From Gammaproteobacteria bacterium Ga0077536 (GTDB taxonomy: Bacteria; Pseudomonadota; Gammaproteobacteria; Ga0077536), in NCBI GenBank assembly GCA_001464935.1, contig LNEL01000059.1, forward strand, positions 1 through 64,000: DNA of 64,000 bases, written 5' to 3'. Positions 44,893 through 52,700 of the stretch are shown piece by piece; positions within the stretch are counted from its first letter, which is position 1, and every line of letters starts with the position of its first letter. A program made the translations under genes and the position numbers. The notes below the pieces were generated by a model, which had not been told where the DNA came from, searched no databases, and saw only the letters and a list, made by a program, of their open reading frames with translations.

Positions 44893-45183
44893 ATGAGCGA
44901 CGCACAGGACAGACTGGACAAGGCCCGCGAGGAGATGAGCGCGCTGCTGGCGAAGCTGCGCACGGAGCGCGACGAGCTGCGCCTGCGCATGCACCTCGCG
45001 CGCGCGGAAGTACGCGACGAGTGGGAGAAGGTCGAGCGCAAGTGGGCGCACATCGAACAGAAGGCGCCGGACGTGGCAACGTCCGCCGGCGCCGCCACCC
45101 GCGATGTCGCCGCTGCGGCGAAACTGCTCGGCGAGGAGATCAGGCACGGGTATCAACGCATCCGCGAAGCGCTCGAGCGCTGA
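44893..45183 (+). CDS. Coiled-coil protein of unknown function
   Basis: This is a 96-residue protein, almost wholly helical. Its heptad pattern is clear in LDKAREEMSALLAKLRTERDELRLRMHLARAEVRDEWEKVERKWAHI, with many charged residues. The C-terminal part is an Ala-rich helix (AGAATRDVAAAAKLLGEEIRHGY). A perfect AGGAGG precedes the ATG at 44893, which is why this start and this gene are accepted. No family was recognised. It stands alone between the monooxygenase gene and the di-iron monooxygenase operon. Confidence 0.65.
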   Translation: MSDAQDRLDKAREEMSALLAKLRTERDELRLRMHLARAEVRDEWEKVERKWAHIEQKAPDVATSAGAATRDVAAAAKLLGEEIRHGYQRIREALER

Positions 45184-45555
45184 CCCGGCGCTCGCCGGTG
45201 CCGGCGTGCCGGACGTCCGGTGCGAACCCTGCCACTGCCTGATCCGGGCGCTCGCGCCGGCACGCCCGGGCGCGCACGAGTCCCACCCTCCCGGTCACTT
45301 CGATTCTCCGTCGCCGGGCCGGCCGGCGCACGGGAGCCGGCCACCCGAAACCGGATCTGACAGTCGCGGCGGCGCAAATCCGGGCTGAACCAGGCCGCGC
45401 CTTTCTGGCGCGCGCGCAGCGCTCGAGCTGCCCGTCCGCAGCGAGCCACAGGGCATGAATTCACCCGCCAAATTAGCGCAGCGCAACACGATTTTCCTGC
45501 GGTACAGTACTCCGCGCAGGGGTACCAACGACCGGACCAGGATTCAGGGGGTAGC
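45184..45555. other. Upstream region of the di-iron monooxygenase operon
   Basis: These 372 bases hold no supported gene. The last 80 bases are less GC-rich than average and include the small palindrome gtac-a-gtac (45502-45510) with a second gtacc at 45522, plus TACAGT that could serve as a -10 element. No convincing -35 or -24/-12 element was found. The promoter and any operator of the operon should lie here. Confidence 0.45.
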
Positions 45556-47097
45556 GTGAAAGGCGAAGACTTCATCAAGGCGCATGACCGCGTAAAGGAA
45601 TTCGACTGGCAGGCCTCGTATGCCGAAAATCCTGAACGCTATCCGATGCCGTACAAGATCCCGGCCAAGACCAGCGACCCCTTCCGCCACCTGGTGCGCG
45701 ACTACTGCGCGATGGAACGCGACAAGGACGATCGCCAGTACGGCGCGATGAGTGACGTGATGGCCCGCGCCAAGATGCCGGCGAAGGCATCCGAACGCTG
45801 GAGCGAAGTGCTGAAGATGGTGCTGCCCGTCACCACGTACGCGGAGTACGCGGCGATGAAGTGCACCGGTCAGCTCGTCGAATCGGTGTCGAATGCCGAA
45901 CTGCGCCAGGGCTATCTCGCGCAGATGATCGACGAAGTGCGGCACGTGAACCAGGAAGCGCATCTCGTGCGCTACCTCGCGAAGCACGCCCCCGATCCCG
46001 AAGGCTTCACGCAGGGTTTCCGCCTGCGCAACACGAACTTCATCACGCGCGCGAGCCGCGCCGCGTTCGACGGCTTCTTCGCCGGCAACCCGATCGAAGG
46101 CGCGCTGAACCTGCAGGTCGTCGCCGAAACCGCATACACGAACCCGATTTTCGTGACGCTGACCGAAGTGGCCGCCGCCAACGGCGACCAGGCGACGCCC
46201 ACCACCTTCCTGAGCGTGCAATCCGACGAAGCCCGCCACATGGCGAACGGCTACGCGACGCTCGCCGCCGTGGCTTCGGTCGAGGACAACCTGCCGCAGC
46301 TGCAACGCGATTTCGACACTGCGTTCTGGCGCCAGCACACCTTCCTCGATTCGTTCGTCGGCGCCGTCTACGACTACTTCCAGGAAAACCGCGGCGGGTC
46401 CTATCTCGAAGCCTGGAACGAATGGGTCGGCGACGACTGGGCGGGCTCCTACATCCGCAAGCTCGAACCCTTCGGCGTCAGCCTGCCGTCGAACTGGGAA
46501 GAAGCAGCGGGTCGCATCAAGTGGGTCGGCCACACGGCGATGATGCTGTTCGCCGCGAGCTGGCCGATGCAGTTCCTGCGCGTTGATCCGCTGACGGCGA
46601 AGGACTTCGACTGGTTCGAGAAGAAATATCCCGGCTGGTACGACCACTACGGCAAGTTCTGGGAGTCCTACGCGACGATGACCGATCCGGCTGAAGGCCG
46701 CTTCCCGCTCGGCCTGTTCGAAAGTCCGCCGCCGCTGTGCCGCGTGTGCCAGATGCCCTGCGTCTTTCCGCGCCCGGACATCTCCACCGTGCGCATCAAG
46801 ACGCACGCCGGGCGCAAGCATGCGTTCTGCTCCGACGGCTGCGAACGCACGTTCGCCATCGAACCGCACCGCTATGCGAACAACTACACGTGGGACGAGC
46901 ACTTCGAAGGCTACGAGCTCGGTGACTGGATCAAGCACTGCGGACTGTTGCGCGCCGATGGCAAGACGCTGATCGCCCAGCCGCATCTGAAGCGCGAACG
47001 CATGTGGACGCTCGACGACGTGCGCGCGTTGAAGTTCGAGATCCGCAACCCGCTGAAGGATCTGCCCGCGCAGGGCGAAGTGGCGGTGCTGCAATGA
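45556..47097 (+). CDS. Soluble di-iron monooxygenase hydroxylase, alpha subunit
   Basis: This is the catalytic subunit (513 residues) of a methane/propane/alkene monooxygenase-like hydroxylase that inserts one oxygen atom from O2. All six di-iron ligands can be placed: Glu in TYAEYAA, Glu and His in MIDEVRHVNQ (about 115-125), Glu in VVAETAYTNP (about 193), and Glu and His in QSDEARHMANGY (about 225). A YHS-type zinc-binding domain follows near residues 395-435 (CRVCQMPC ... FCSDGCERTF), then the conserved MWTLDDVR. The overall pattern is closest to propane monooxygenase (PrmA-like) and alkene monooxygenases rather than MMO. GTG start with a GGGGG-rich ribosome-binding site; four-base overlap with the beta gene. 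Confidence 0.92.
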   Translation: MKGEDFIKAHDRVKEFDWQASYAENPERYPMPYKIPAKTSDPFRHLVRDYCAMERDKDDRQYGAMSDVMARAKMPAKASERWSEVLKMVLPVTTYAEYAAMKCTGQLVESVSNAELRQGYLAQMIDEVRHVNQEAHLVRYLAKHAPDPEGFTQGFRLRNTNFITRASRAAFDGFFAGNPIEGALNLQVVAETAYTNPIFVTLTEVAAANGDQATPTTFLSVQSDEARHMANGYATLAAVASVEDNLPQLQRDFDTAFWRQHTFLDSFVGAVYDYFQENRGGSYLEAWNEWVGDDWAGSYIRKLEPFGVSLPSNWEEAAGRIKWVGHTAMMLFAASWPMQFLRVDPLTAKDFDWFEKKYPGWYDHYGKFWESYATMTDPAEGRFPLGLFESPPPLCRVCQMPCVFPRPDISTVRIKTHAGRKHAFCSDGCERTFAIEPHRYANNYTWDEHFEGYELGDWIKHCGLLRADGKTLIAQPHLKRERMWTLDDVRALKFEIRNPLKDLPAQGEVAVLQ

Positions 47098-48167
47098 GCG
47101 CGGTGCCCAATGACACGGCGGTGAAGACCGCCCGCGATTTCACCTACATCAAGCCGCAGCGTCGGCGCCTGACCGAGTACGAGGCGCTGACGGTCCACAT
47201 GCAGCCCGACCATCTGACCTTCGACAACCCGCGCGGTCGCATCGAAGGCACGGAATGGTACCTGCTGCGCGGTGACGGCACGGCCTTGTGGAACCCGGAC
47301 TCCACGGCGCTCAAACACCCGGACTGGTTCGCTTATCGCGATCCTTCGCAGCACTGGCAGCGCACCTACGTGCGGCACCAGGAGCAGCAGGAAGGCGCCA
47401 TCGAACGCATGACCGAAGATGCGGCGCTCGACGGCAGCCTGAAAGAGATCGATCCGCGCTGGATCACCGAAGTGCTGTGCGGGCACTACCGCGCGTGGTC
47501 GTTCTTCGACTACGCCATATTCCGCGCGCTCGCGCCGGCGCAGCGCGAAGCGCTGTCGGACACGCTCGGCAACGCGCTGTGCTTCCAGAGCTTCGATCAC
47601 CTGCGCCATGCCCAGGACGTGATTCTCTATCTCGTCGAACTCGAGAACCACAGCGACGCCGTCGTCGATGCGGCCGGCAAGGAGGCGTGGCTGAATTCAC
47701 CCGTTTATCAGCCCGCGCGCAGACTCGCCGAAGAGATCATGGCGACCCGCGACTGGGCCGAGCTGATGATCGGGCTCAACCTCGTCGTGGGGCCGCTGCT
47801 GCAGCAACTCGCGGCCAGCGATCTCGTGCGCCGCAATGCGTTGCCGAACCGCGACGCGGTCGCGGCGCATATCGTGATGACGGCCGAACGCGATCGCCGG
47901 CGCAACCTCGCCGCGACACAGGCGCTGGTGCAGATGGCGGTCGAGGACGGCAACCCGGATGCCGCCGCGAATCGCGCCACAATCCAGCGCTGGATAGACG
48001 ACTGGACGCGCCGCACCGACGCCGCGGCAGTCGCCCTGGCGCCGGCCTTCGAGACTGCCCCCGTGCAGGTCGTCGATCACGCGACGGCGCTGGCCGCCGC
48101 GCGTGCGGTGACGGCGAAGATCGCCGGGGACCTCGGCTTCACCTCGCCACTGGAGTCCGCGCGATGA
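47094..48167 (+). CDS. Soluble di-iron monooxygenase, beta subunit
   Basis: A 357-residue homologue of the alpha subunit fold without the metal-ligand set, as in beta subunits of this superfamily (MmoY/PrmC-like). Recognisable segments are the N-terminal RRRLTEYEALTVHMQPD, then RWITEVLCGHYRAWSFFDYAIFRALAPAQREAL, and later LCFQSFDHLRHAQDVILYLVEL, which corresponds to a helix pair that in the alpha subunit holds the iron. It forms the alpha-beta heterodimer of the hydroxylase. No gene for a gamma subunit was found in the window, as in the propane and alkene monooxygenase groups. The start overlaps the alpha stop (ATGA), and its own stop overlaps the next gene. Confidence 0.9.
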   Translation: MSAVPNDTAVKTARDFTYIKPQRRRLTEYEALTVHMQPDHLTFDNPRGRIEGTEWYLLRGDGTALWNPDSTALKHPDWFAYRDPSQHWQRTYVRHQEQQEGAIERMTEDAALDGSLKEIDPRWITEVLCGHYRAWSFFDYAIFRALAPAQREALSDTLGNALCFQSFDHLRHAQDVILYLVELENHSDAVVDAAGKEAWLNSPVYQPARRLAEEIMATRDWAELMIGLNLVVGPLLQQLAASDLVRRNALPNRDAVAAHIVMTAERDRRRNLAATQALVQMAVEDGNPDAAANRATIQRWIDDWTRRTDAAAVALAPAFETAPVQVVDHATALAAARAVTAKIAGDLGFTSPLESAR

Positions 48168-48472
48168 GCGAGACGGGCCGCAATGACGTGTCACTGATCC
48201 TGATGCAGGGATCGCCGGAAGCGCAGGCGACCGTCGATCTGCTCGAGCAGGAGGATCCGGAGCTCGTGATCGCCGATCACGGCACGTTCTGGAAGATCAC
48301 CTCGCCCACCGGCCATATCGAAGTCGACATGCGCCGGCTGTCGGAGGAACTGGGCAACGAAATCTCGCTGCACCAGTGGCTGGTGATCATGTCGAGCTAC
48401 ATCGGCCGCGTGAAGACCGATCCCTACACCTTCACGCTGACCAGCGACGTCACCGAAATCCATCGTTCCTGA
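48164..48472 (+). CDS. Monooxygenase coupling (effector) protein, MmoB/DmpM family
   Basis: This 102-residue small effector docks on the hydroxylase and couples electron input to O2 activation; it has no cofactor. Family signs are the beginning NDVSLILMQGSPEAQATVDLLEQEDPEL, the TFWKITSPTGHIEVDMRRLSEELG stretch, and the length of about 100 residues. It starts within the stop of the beta gene, so all three proteins are translationally coupled. The operon is then broken by a repeat element before the reductase gene. Confidence 0.9.
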   Translation: MSETGRNDVSLILMQGSPEAQATVDLLEQEDPELVIADHGTFWKITSPTGHIEVDMRRLSEELGNEISLHQWLVIMSSYIGRVKTDPYTFTLTSDVTEIHRS

Positions 48473-48499
48473 CGGGTGCCAGAGTCGGGGCTGTTTTTT

Positions 48500-48611
48500 G
48501 TCACCGAGAACACCGAGAAAAAAGGACGAGAGAGATGGATTCGCAGCGGCAGCGCTGCGGTGCCACTGCCCCACCCGATTCATCTCTGTGTTCTCGGTGT
48601 TCTCGGTGGCC
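48500..48611. repeat. Inverted-repeat-bounded element 4 (112 bp)
   Basis: The shortest of the six elements. It begins after a T6 run (ctgttttttg), with left arm gtcaccgagaacaccgagaa, and ends ctctgtgttctcggtgttct then cggtggcc. It fills nearly all of the 167-base gap between the coupling-protein gene and the reductase gene, which run in the same direction. It would place a long RNA hairpin inside the operon. Confidence 0.85.
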
Positions 48612-48639
48612 AATCCCCTCCTGATATGAAGCAAGGTTC

Positions 48640-49653
48640 ATGAGCTACGAAGTAGAGCTGTCTCCGGGTGGAGAGGTGTTCGAGGTGGCGGACGGGGAAA
48701 CGATCCTCGACGCCGCGTTGCGCCAGGGCATCAACCTGCAGTACGGCTGCCGCCACGGCAACTGTTCAACCTGCAAATACCTGGTCGAAGACGGCGAGGT
48801 GGATTTCGGGCGGGCATCCGCGTATTCGCTGCCTGACAGCGAGCGTGACGACGGCTATGCGCTGCTGTGCTGCGCGAAGCCGCTGAGCGATTTGCTGATT
48901 CGCGACAATCGCCGGCCCGATGCGCGCGCGAAGCCATTCCTGCGTCCCGCGGAGCAGACCGGCGCGGTCGGCGCCTGCACGCAGCTGACGGATGAGCTGT
49001 GGGAGATGCAGGTTGCCGTGCCCACGCCGCTAGCCTTCTATGCCGGCCAGTTCGCCGAACTCGGGCTCGGCGACGGCGACGGGCGGACCTGGCGCAGCTA
49101 TTCGATGGCGTCGGCGCCGGCCAGTGCGTCCACGCTGTCATTCCTGCTCAAGCGCATCCCCGGCGGCGCGTTCTCGGGCAGGCTCGACTCGCTGGCCGCC
49201 GGCGCGCCGGTCACCGTGCGCGGACCGTTCGGCTCGAGCTATCTGCGCGACGGCGATCGCCCGGTGCTGATGTGTGCCATCGGCTCGGGACTTTCGCCGG
49301 TGCTCTCGATGCTGCGTGACGCCGCCGGGCGCGGCGACCCGCGCGCGTTCACCGTGTTCTATGGCGCGAAACGCCCGGGTGATCTGCCCTATCGCGAGGA
49401 GTTCGCGACGCTCGCGACGCGCCTCGACCTGCGCTACGTGCCAACCCTGGACGGCCTGCAGGCCGACGACGCGTGGACCGGCGCCGTCGGCACGGTGACG
49501 CAGACCATCCAGCGCGAAGTCGACAATGCACGACCGTTCGATGCCTATCTCTGCGGTGCGCCGCCGATGTGCGACACCGTCGGCCGGCTGCTGCTCGCGA
49601 AGGGCCTGGCCGAGCACCAGCTGTTCTTCGATCGCTTCTTCGCCGCGTCCTGA
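48640..49653 (+). CDS. Monooxygenase reductase (2Fe-2S / FAD / NADH), MmoC/PrmB type
   Basis: A 337-residue electron-transfer protein for the di-iron hydroxylase. The N-terminal ferredoxin domain has the plant-type cluster pattern CRHGNCSTCKYLV ... LCC (C-x4-C-x2-C-x29-C). The FAD domain has RSYSMAS (R-x-Y-S). The NAD(P)H domain has IGSGLSPVLSML and ends with CGAPPMCDTVGRLL...FFDRFF. The ATG at 48640 has a weak AAGG upstream. A repeat element separates it from the three hydroxylase genes, so its expression level may differ from theirs. Confidence 0.92.
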   Translation: MSYEVELSPGGEVFEVADGETILDAALRQGINLQYGCRHGNCSTCKYLVEDGEVDFGRASAYSLPDSERDDGYALLCCAKPLSDLLIRDNRRPDARAKPFLRPAEQTGAVGACTQLTDELWEMQVAVPTPLAFYAGQFAELGLGDGDGRTWRSYSMASAPASASTLSFLLKRIPGGAFSGRLDSLAAGAPVTVRGPFGSSYLRDGDRPVLMCAIGSGLSPVLSMLRDAAGRGDPRAFTVFYGAKRPGDLPYREEFATLATRLDLRYVPTLDGLQADDAWTGAVGTVTQTIQREVDNARPFDAYLCGAPPMCDTVGRLLLAKGLAEHQLFFDRFFAAS

Positions 49654-49660
49654 GCGCGCG

Positions 49661-49683
49661 GGCGGCGGGCTTCGCCTGCTGCC
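49661..49683 (+). terminator. Hairpin after the reductase gene
   Basis: A 10-pair stem with two G-U pairs (ggcggcgggc / gcctgctgcc) and a three-base loop ttc, beginning 7 bases after the stop. No T tract. Confidence 0.4.
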
Positions 49684-49761
49684 GCCTGCGCCGTACACTC
49701 GGGCCTTCACGCACCCCATTCGCGCGGCGAGCCCCGTCAGCTGCCGCGCCCGGAGCCTGTC

Positions 49762-51243
49762 ATGGATCACTTCGACGTCATCATCGTGGGCGCCGGCCTG
49801 TCCGGCATCGGCGCTGCGCGCCAGTTGCAGGACAAGTGCCCGGGCAAGACCTTCGCGCTGCTCGAGGCGCGCGACACGCTCGGCGGCACCTGGGATCTGT
49901 TCCGCTACCCCGGCATCCGCTCCGACAGTGACATGTACACGATGGGCTACGACTCAAAGCCCTGGCTGGAGCCGAAGGCAATCGCCGACGGCCCGTCGAT
50001 CCTCACCTACATCGGCGAAGCCGCACGGGAACGCGGCATCGACCGCCACATCCGTTTCGATCAGCGCCTGAAATCCGCGGCCTGGGACTCGGCCACGGCA
50101 CGCTGGACCCTGGACATCGAGCAGCCCAAAGCCGGTGGCAGCGTCCAGCTCAGCTGCACACTGCTGCTGATGTGCAGCGGTTACTACAGCTATGCGCAAG
50201 GCTACAAGCCGGCGTATCCAGGCGAGGCCGAGTTCGCCGGGCCGATCGTCCATCCGCAGCAATGGCCGCGCGATCTCGAGTACGCCGGCAAGCGGGTGGT
50301 GATCATCGGCAGTGGCGCGACGGCGATGACGCTGGTGCCGGCGCTGGCGAAAACGGCTGCGAAAGTGACGATGCTCCAGCGTTCGCCGACCTATGTCGTG
50401 TCGATGCCGGCGGCCGATCCCGTCGCCGGCCTGCTGCGCCGGCTGTTGCCCGAACGGCTGGCTTACCGGCTCACGCGCTGGAAGAACGTGCAGTTCCAGC
50501 GCTGGGTATACCGTCAGACGCGTCTCAAGCCGGAGGCCGTGAAGCGCAAGCTCATCGATCTCGTGCGCCGCGCACTGCCGCCCGGCTTCGACGTCGAGAA
50601 GCACTTCGTGCCGCGCTACATGCCGTGGGATCAGCGGCTGTGCCTCGTGCCCGACGCCGATTTGTTCAAGGCCATCGGCAGCGGAGCCGCCGAGGTGGTC
50701 ACGGACGAGATCGAGCGCTTCACGCCGACCGGCATCAGGCTGAAGTCCGGCGCGAGCCTCGACGCGGACCTCATCGTCAGCGCCACAGGTCTCGACCTGC
50801 TATGGCTCGGCGGCGCCCAGTTCAGCGTCGACGGCGCGCCCGTCGATTTCGCCGGTCGCTATTCGTACAAGGGCATGATGTTCTCGGACGTGCCGAACCT
50901 GGTCTACACGCTCGGGTATATCAATGCGTCGTGGACGCTGCGCTCGGAACTCGTGGCCGAATTCGCCTGCCGCCTCGTCAATCACTTCACCGCCACCGGC
51001 ACCGCGCAGTGCACGCCGAGACTGCGCGCGCAGGACCGCGACATGCCGCAGCGCCCGCTGATCGACGGCTTCACGCCCGGCTACATGCAGCGCGCCCTGC
51101 ACCTGTTCCCGAAACAGGGTGACCGCGATCCCTGGCAGAACCCGCAGAACTACGTGCTCGACCGCAAAATCATCCGCGAAGGCGCGCTCGACGACGGGGT
51201 GCTGGAATTCCGCGCGCCTGGTGCGGGTGTGAAGGCGGCTTGA
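49762..51243 (+). CDS. EthA-like flavin-containing (Baeyer-Villiger) monooxygenase
   Basis: This 493-residue protein begins MDHFDVIIVGAGLSGIGAAR and continues GGTWDLFRYPGIRSDSDMYTMGY, almost the same as mycobacterial EthA-type enzymes, which are Baeyer-Villiger monooxygenases of ketones. A second Rossmann loop (VVIIGSGATAMTL, about residue 182) binds NADPH. It starts 108 bases after the monooxygenase reductase, same direction, and has no strong promoter in front, so it may share the di-iron monooxygenase transcript in spite of the weak hairpin between them. A route from secondary alcohol to ketone to ester is chemically plausible. It is followed directly by repeat element 5. Confidence 0.86.
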   Translation: MDHFDVIIVGAGLSGIGAARQLQDKCPGKTFALLEARDTLGGTWDLFRYPGIRSDSDMYTMGYDSKPWLEPKAIADGPSILTYIGEAARERGIDRHIRFDQRLKSAAWDSATARWTLDIEQPKAGGSVQLSCTLLLMCSGYYSYAQGYKPAYPGEAEFAGPIVHPQQWPRDLEYAGKRVVIIGSGATAMTLVPALAKTAAKVTMLQRSPTYVVSMPAADPVAGLLRRLLPERLAYRLTRWKNVQFQRWVYRQTRLKPEAVKRKLIDLVRRALPPGFDVEKHFVPRYMPWDQRLCLVPDADLFKAIGSGAAEVVTDEIERFTPTGIRLKSGASLDADLIVSATGLDLLWLGGAQFSVDGAPVDFAGRYSYKGMMFSDVPNLVYTLGYINASWTLRSELVAEFACRLVNHFTATGTAQCTPRLRAQDRDMPQRPLIDGFTPGYMQRALHLFPKQGDRDPWQNPQNYVLDRKIIREGALDDGVLEFRAPGAGVKAA

Positions 51244-51253
51244 GGCGTTTTTT

Positions 51254-51422
51254 GCCACCGAGAACACAGAGAACACCGAGGAGAAGAAAAATACTGAGTT
51301 TTTCGTCGGGAGCCTGCTGTTGCGAGAGTGCCTGGACGGCAACTTGTCAGGTTGAGCTTCAATCGGCCCCTATCATCATTCTTCTCATCTTCCCCTCTGT
51401 GTTCTCGGTGTTCTCGGTGGCC
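51254..51422. repeat. Inverted-repeat-bounded element 5 (169 bp)
   Basis: It starts 10 bases after the EthA-like stop, following a TTTTTT run, with arm gccaccgagaacacagagaa (extending to 51291 through further 9-base units), and its right end touches the P450 stop codon with only one base between. It lies between convergent genes. Confidence 0.83.
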
Positions 51423-51423
51423 A

Positions 51424-52692
51424 TCAAAGCGCTCCCGAACGCTCACGATCCCCAACCATCACAGGCAGACACTCGAACCCGCGGAAGAACGGCAGTTGGC
51501 GCCGGCGGGGCGGGGTGGACGCGGGGCGCACGTGCGGGAAGTGTTCGAGGAAGCGTTGCAGGCCGATCTGTCCTTCGAGGCGGGCGAGCGGGGCGCCGAG
51601 GCAGACGTGGACGCCGCTGCCGAACGCGAGATGGGCGGTGTCTTCGCGCGTGATGTCGAAATCGTGCGGGCGCGTGAATTGCGCGGGATCGTGGTTCGCG
51701 GCGGCGAGGGACGCCGTCAGCGTGTCACCCTTGCGCACGGGGCAGCCGTGCAGTTCGGTGTCCTCGAGCGCGAAGCGCGCGGTTTCGGTCAGCGGACAGT
51801 CATAGCGGAGAATCTCTTCGACGGCCTGTTCGATCAGCGCCGGCTCGTTCAGCAGCGCCTGCAGTTGAGCCGGGTGGGCGAGCAGCGCGTGCAGGCCATT
51901 GCCCATCAGATCGGTGGTCGTCACGTTGCCGGCGACGAGGAGCTGCGTGCAGAGACTGATGATCTCGAGATCGCTGAGCCGGTCTTCCGCTTCCTGCGCC
52001 CGCACCATCGCCGAGATCAGATCCTCACGCGGACTGCGGCGCCGCGCCTCGACCGTCTCGCGCAGCACCGCCGTCAGCGCGACATAGCTCTCGCGCAGGC
52101 GGCGCTGGGTCGCGCTGTCACGCTCCGGGTCATAGCCCATCAGGATGGCGTCCGACCAGCGCTTCAGGTCTGCACAGTGCGCAGTCGACACGCCCATCAT
52201 CTCTGCAATCACGAGCGTCGGCAGCGGGCCGGCGTAGCGTTCGATGAAATCGAACCCGGGTTCGGCGGCCAGCGGGACCAGCAGCGCCTCGGCGATTGCG
52301 TGAATGCGGGGCCGCATGTTCTCGACCGCGCGCGGCGTGAACGCCTTGCTCATCAGGAGACGGATGCGTCGATGCGCCGGATCGTCGATCAGCACCAGCG
52401 GCGGCTCGTACGCGGTATTGCCCATGCCCTCGCTGACGCCGGTGCCCGCCACGCGGCGCATGTACGACCCCGGGCCGGACTTGCGCGCGTCCACACCGAA
52501 CTGCTTGTGCCGCAGCACCGCGCGCACGTCGTCGTGACGTGTCAGCACGCGGCGGCCGTAAGCCTCGTCGACATGGAATGGTGCGTGCAGACGCAGCCGG
52601 TCGTAGACCTCGTCGGGATGCTCGCGGAAGTGGTCGTCGCGCGCGGTCAGCGCGACGCCGGTCGGCAGTGTGGAGATGTCGTCGTGCGGCAT
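51424..52692 (-). CDS. Cytochrome P450
   Basis: This 422-residue soluble bacterial P450 has the heme-binding signature FGSGVHVCLGAPLAR with the thiolate Cys, the ExxR motif in VEEILRYDCPL, and an I-helix with LLVAGNVTTTDL in place of the usual A-G-x-D/E-T. The GNVTTT form is seen in several bacterial P450s. It needs a ferredoxin and reductase, which are not adjacent. The start is the ATG at 52690-52692, because the frame upstream runs antisense into the next gene and carries no P450 sequence. The stop abuts repeat element 5. The acyl-CoA dehydrogenase gene 8 bases upstream is in the same operon. Confidence 0.9.
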   Translation of the reverse strand: MPHDDISTLPTGVALTARDDHFREHPDEVYDRLRLHAPFHVDEAYGRRVLTRHDDVRAVLRHKQFGVDARKSGPGSYMRRVAGTGVSEGMGNTAYEPPLVLIDDPAHRRIRLLMSKAFTPRAVENMRPRIHAIAEALLVPLAAEPGFDFIERYAGPLPTLVIAEMMGVSTAHCADLKRWSDAILMGYDPERDSATQRRLRESYVALTAVLRETVEARRRSPREDLISAMVRAQEAEDRLSDLEIISLCTQLLVAGNVTTTDLMGNGLHALLAHPAQLQALLNEPALIEQAVEEILRYDCPLTETARFALEDTELHGCPVRKGDTLTASLAAANHDPAQFTRPHDFDITREDTAHLAFGSGVHVCLGAPLARLEGQIGLQRFLEHFPHVRPASTPPRRRQLPFFRGFECLPVMVGDRERSGAL

Positions 52693-52700
52693 GGCCGTCC

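Noticed and set aside
45556-49653. sMMO (methane) assignment for the di-iron monooxygenase
   Set aside because: No gamma subunit or MmoD gene, and the alpha subunit carries a YHS domain and the C-terminal MWTLDDVR motif typical of the propane/alkene-type proteins.
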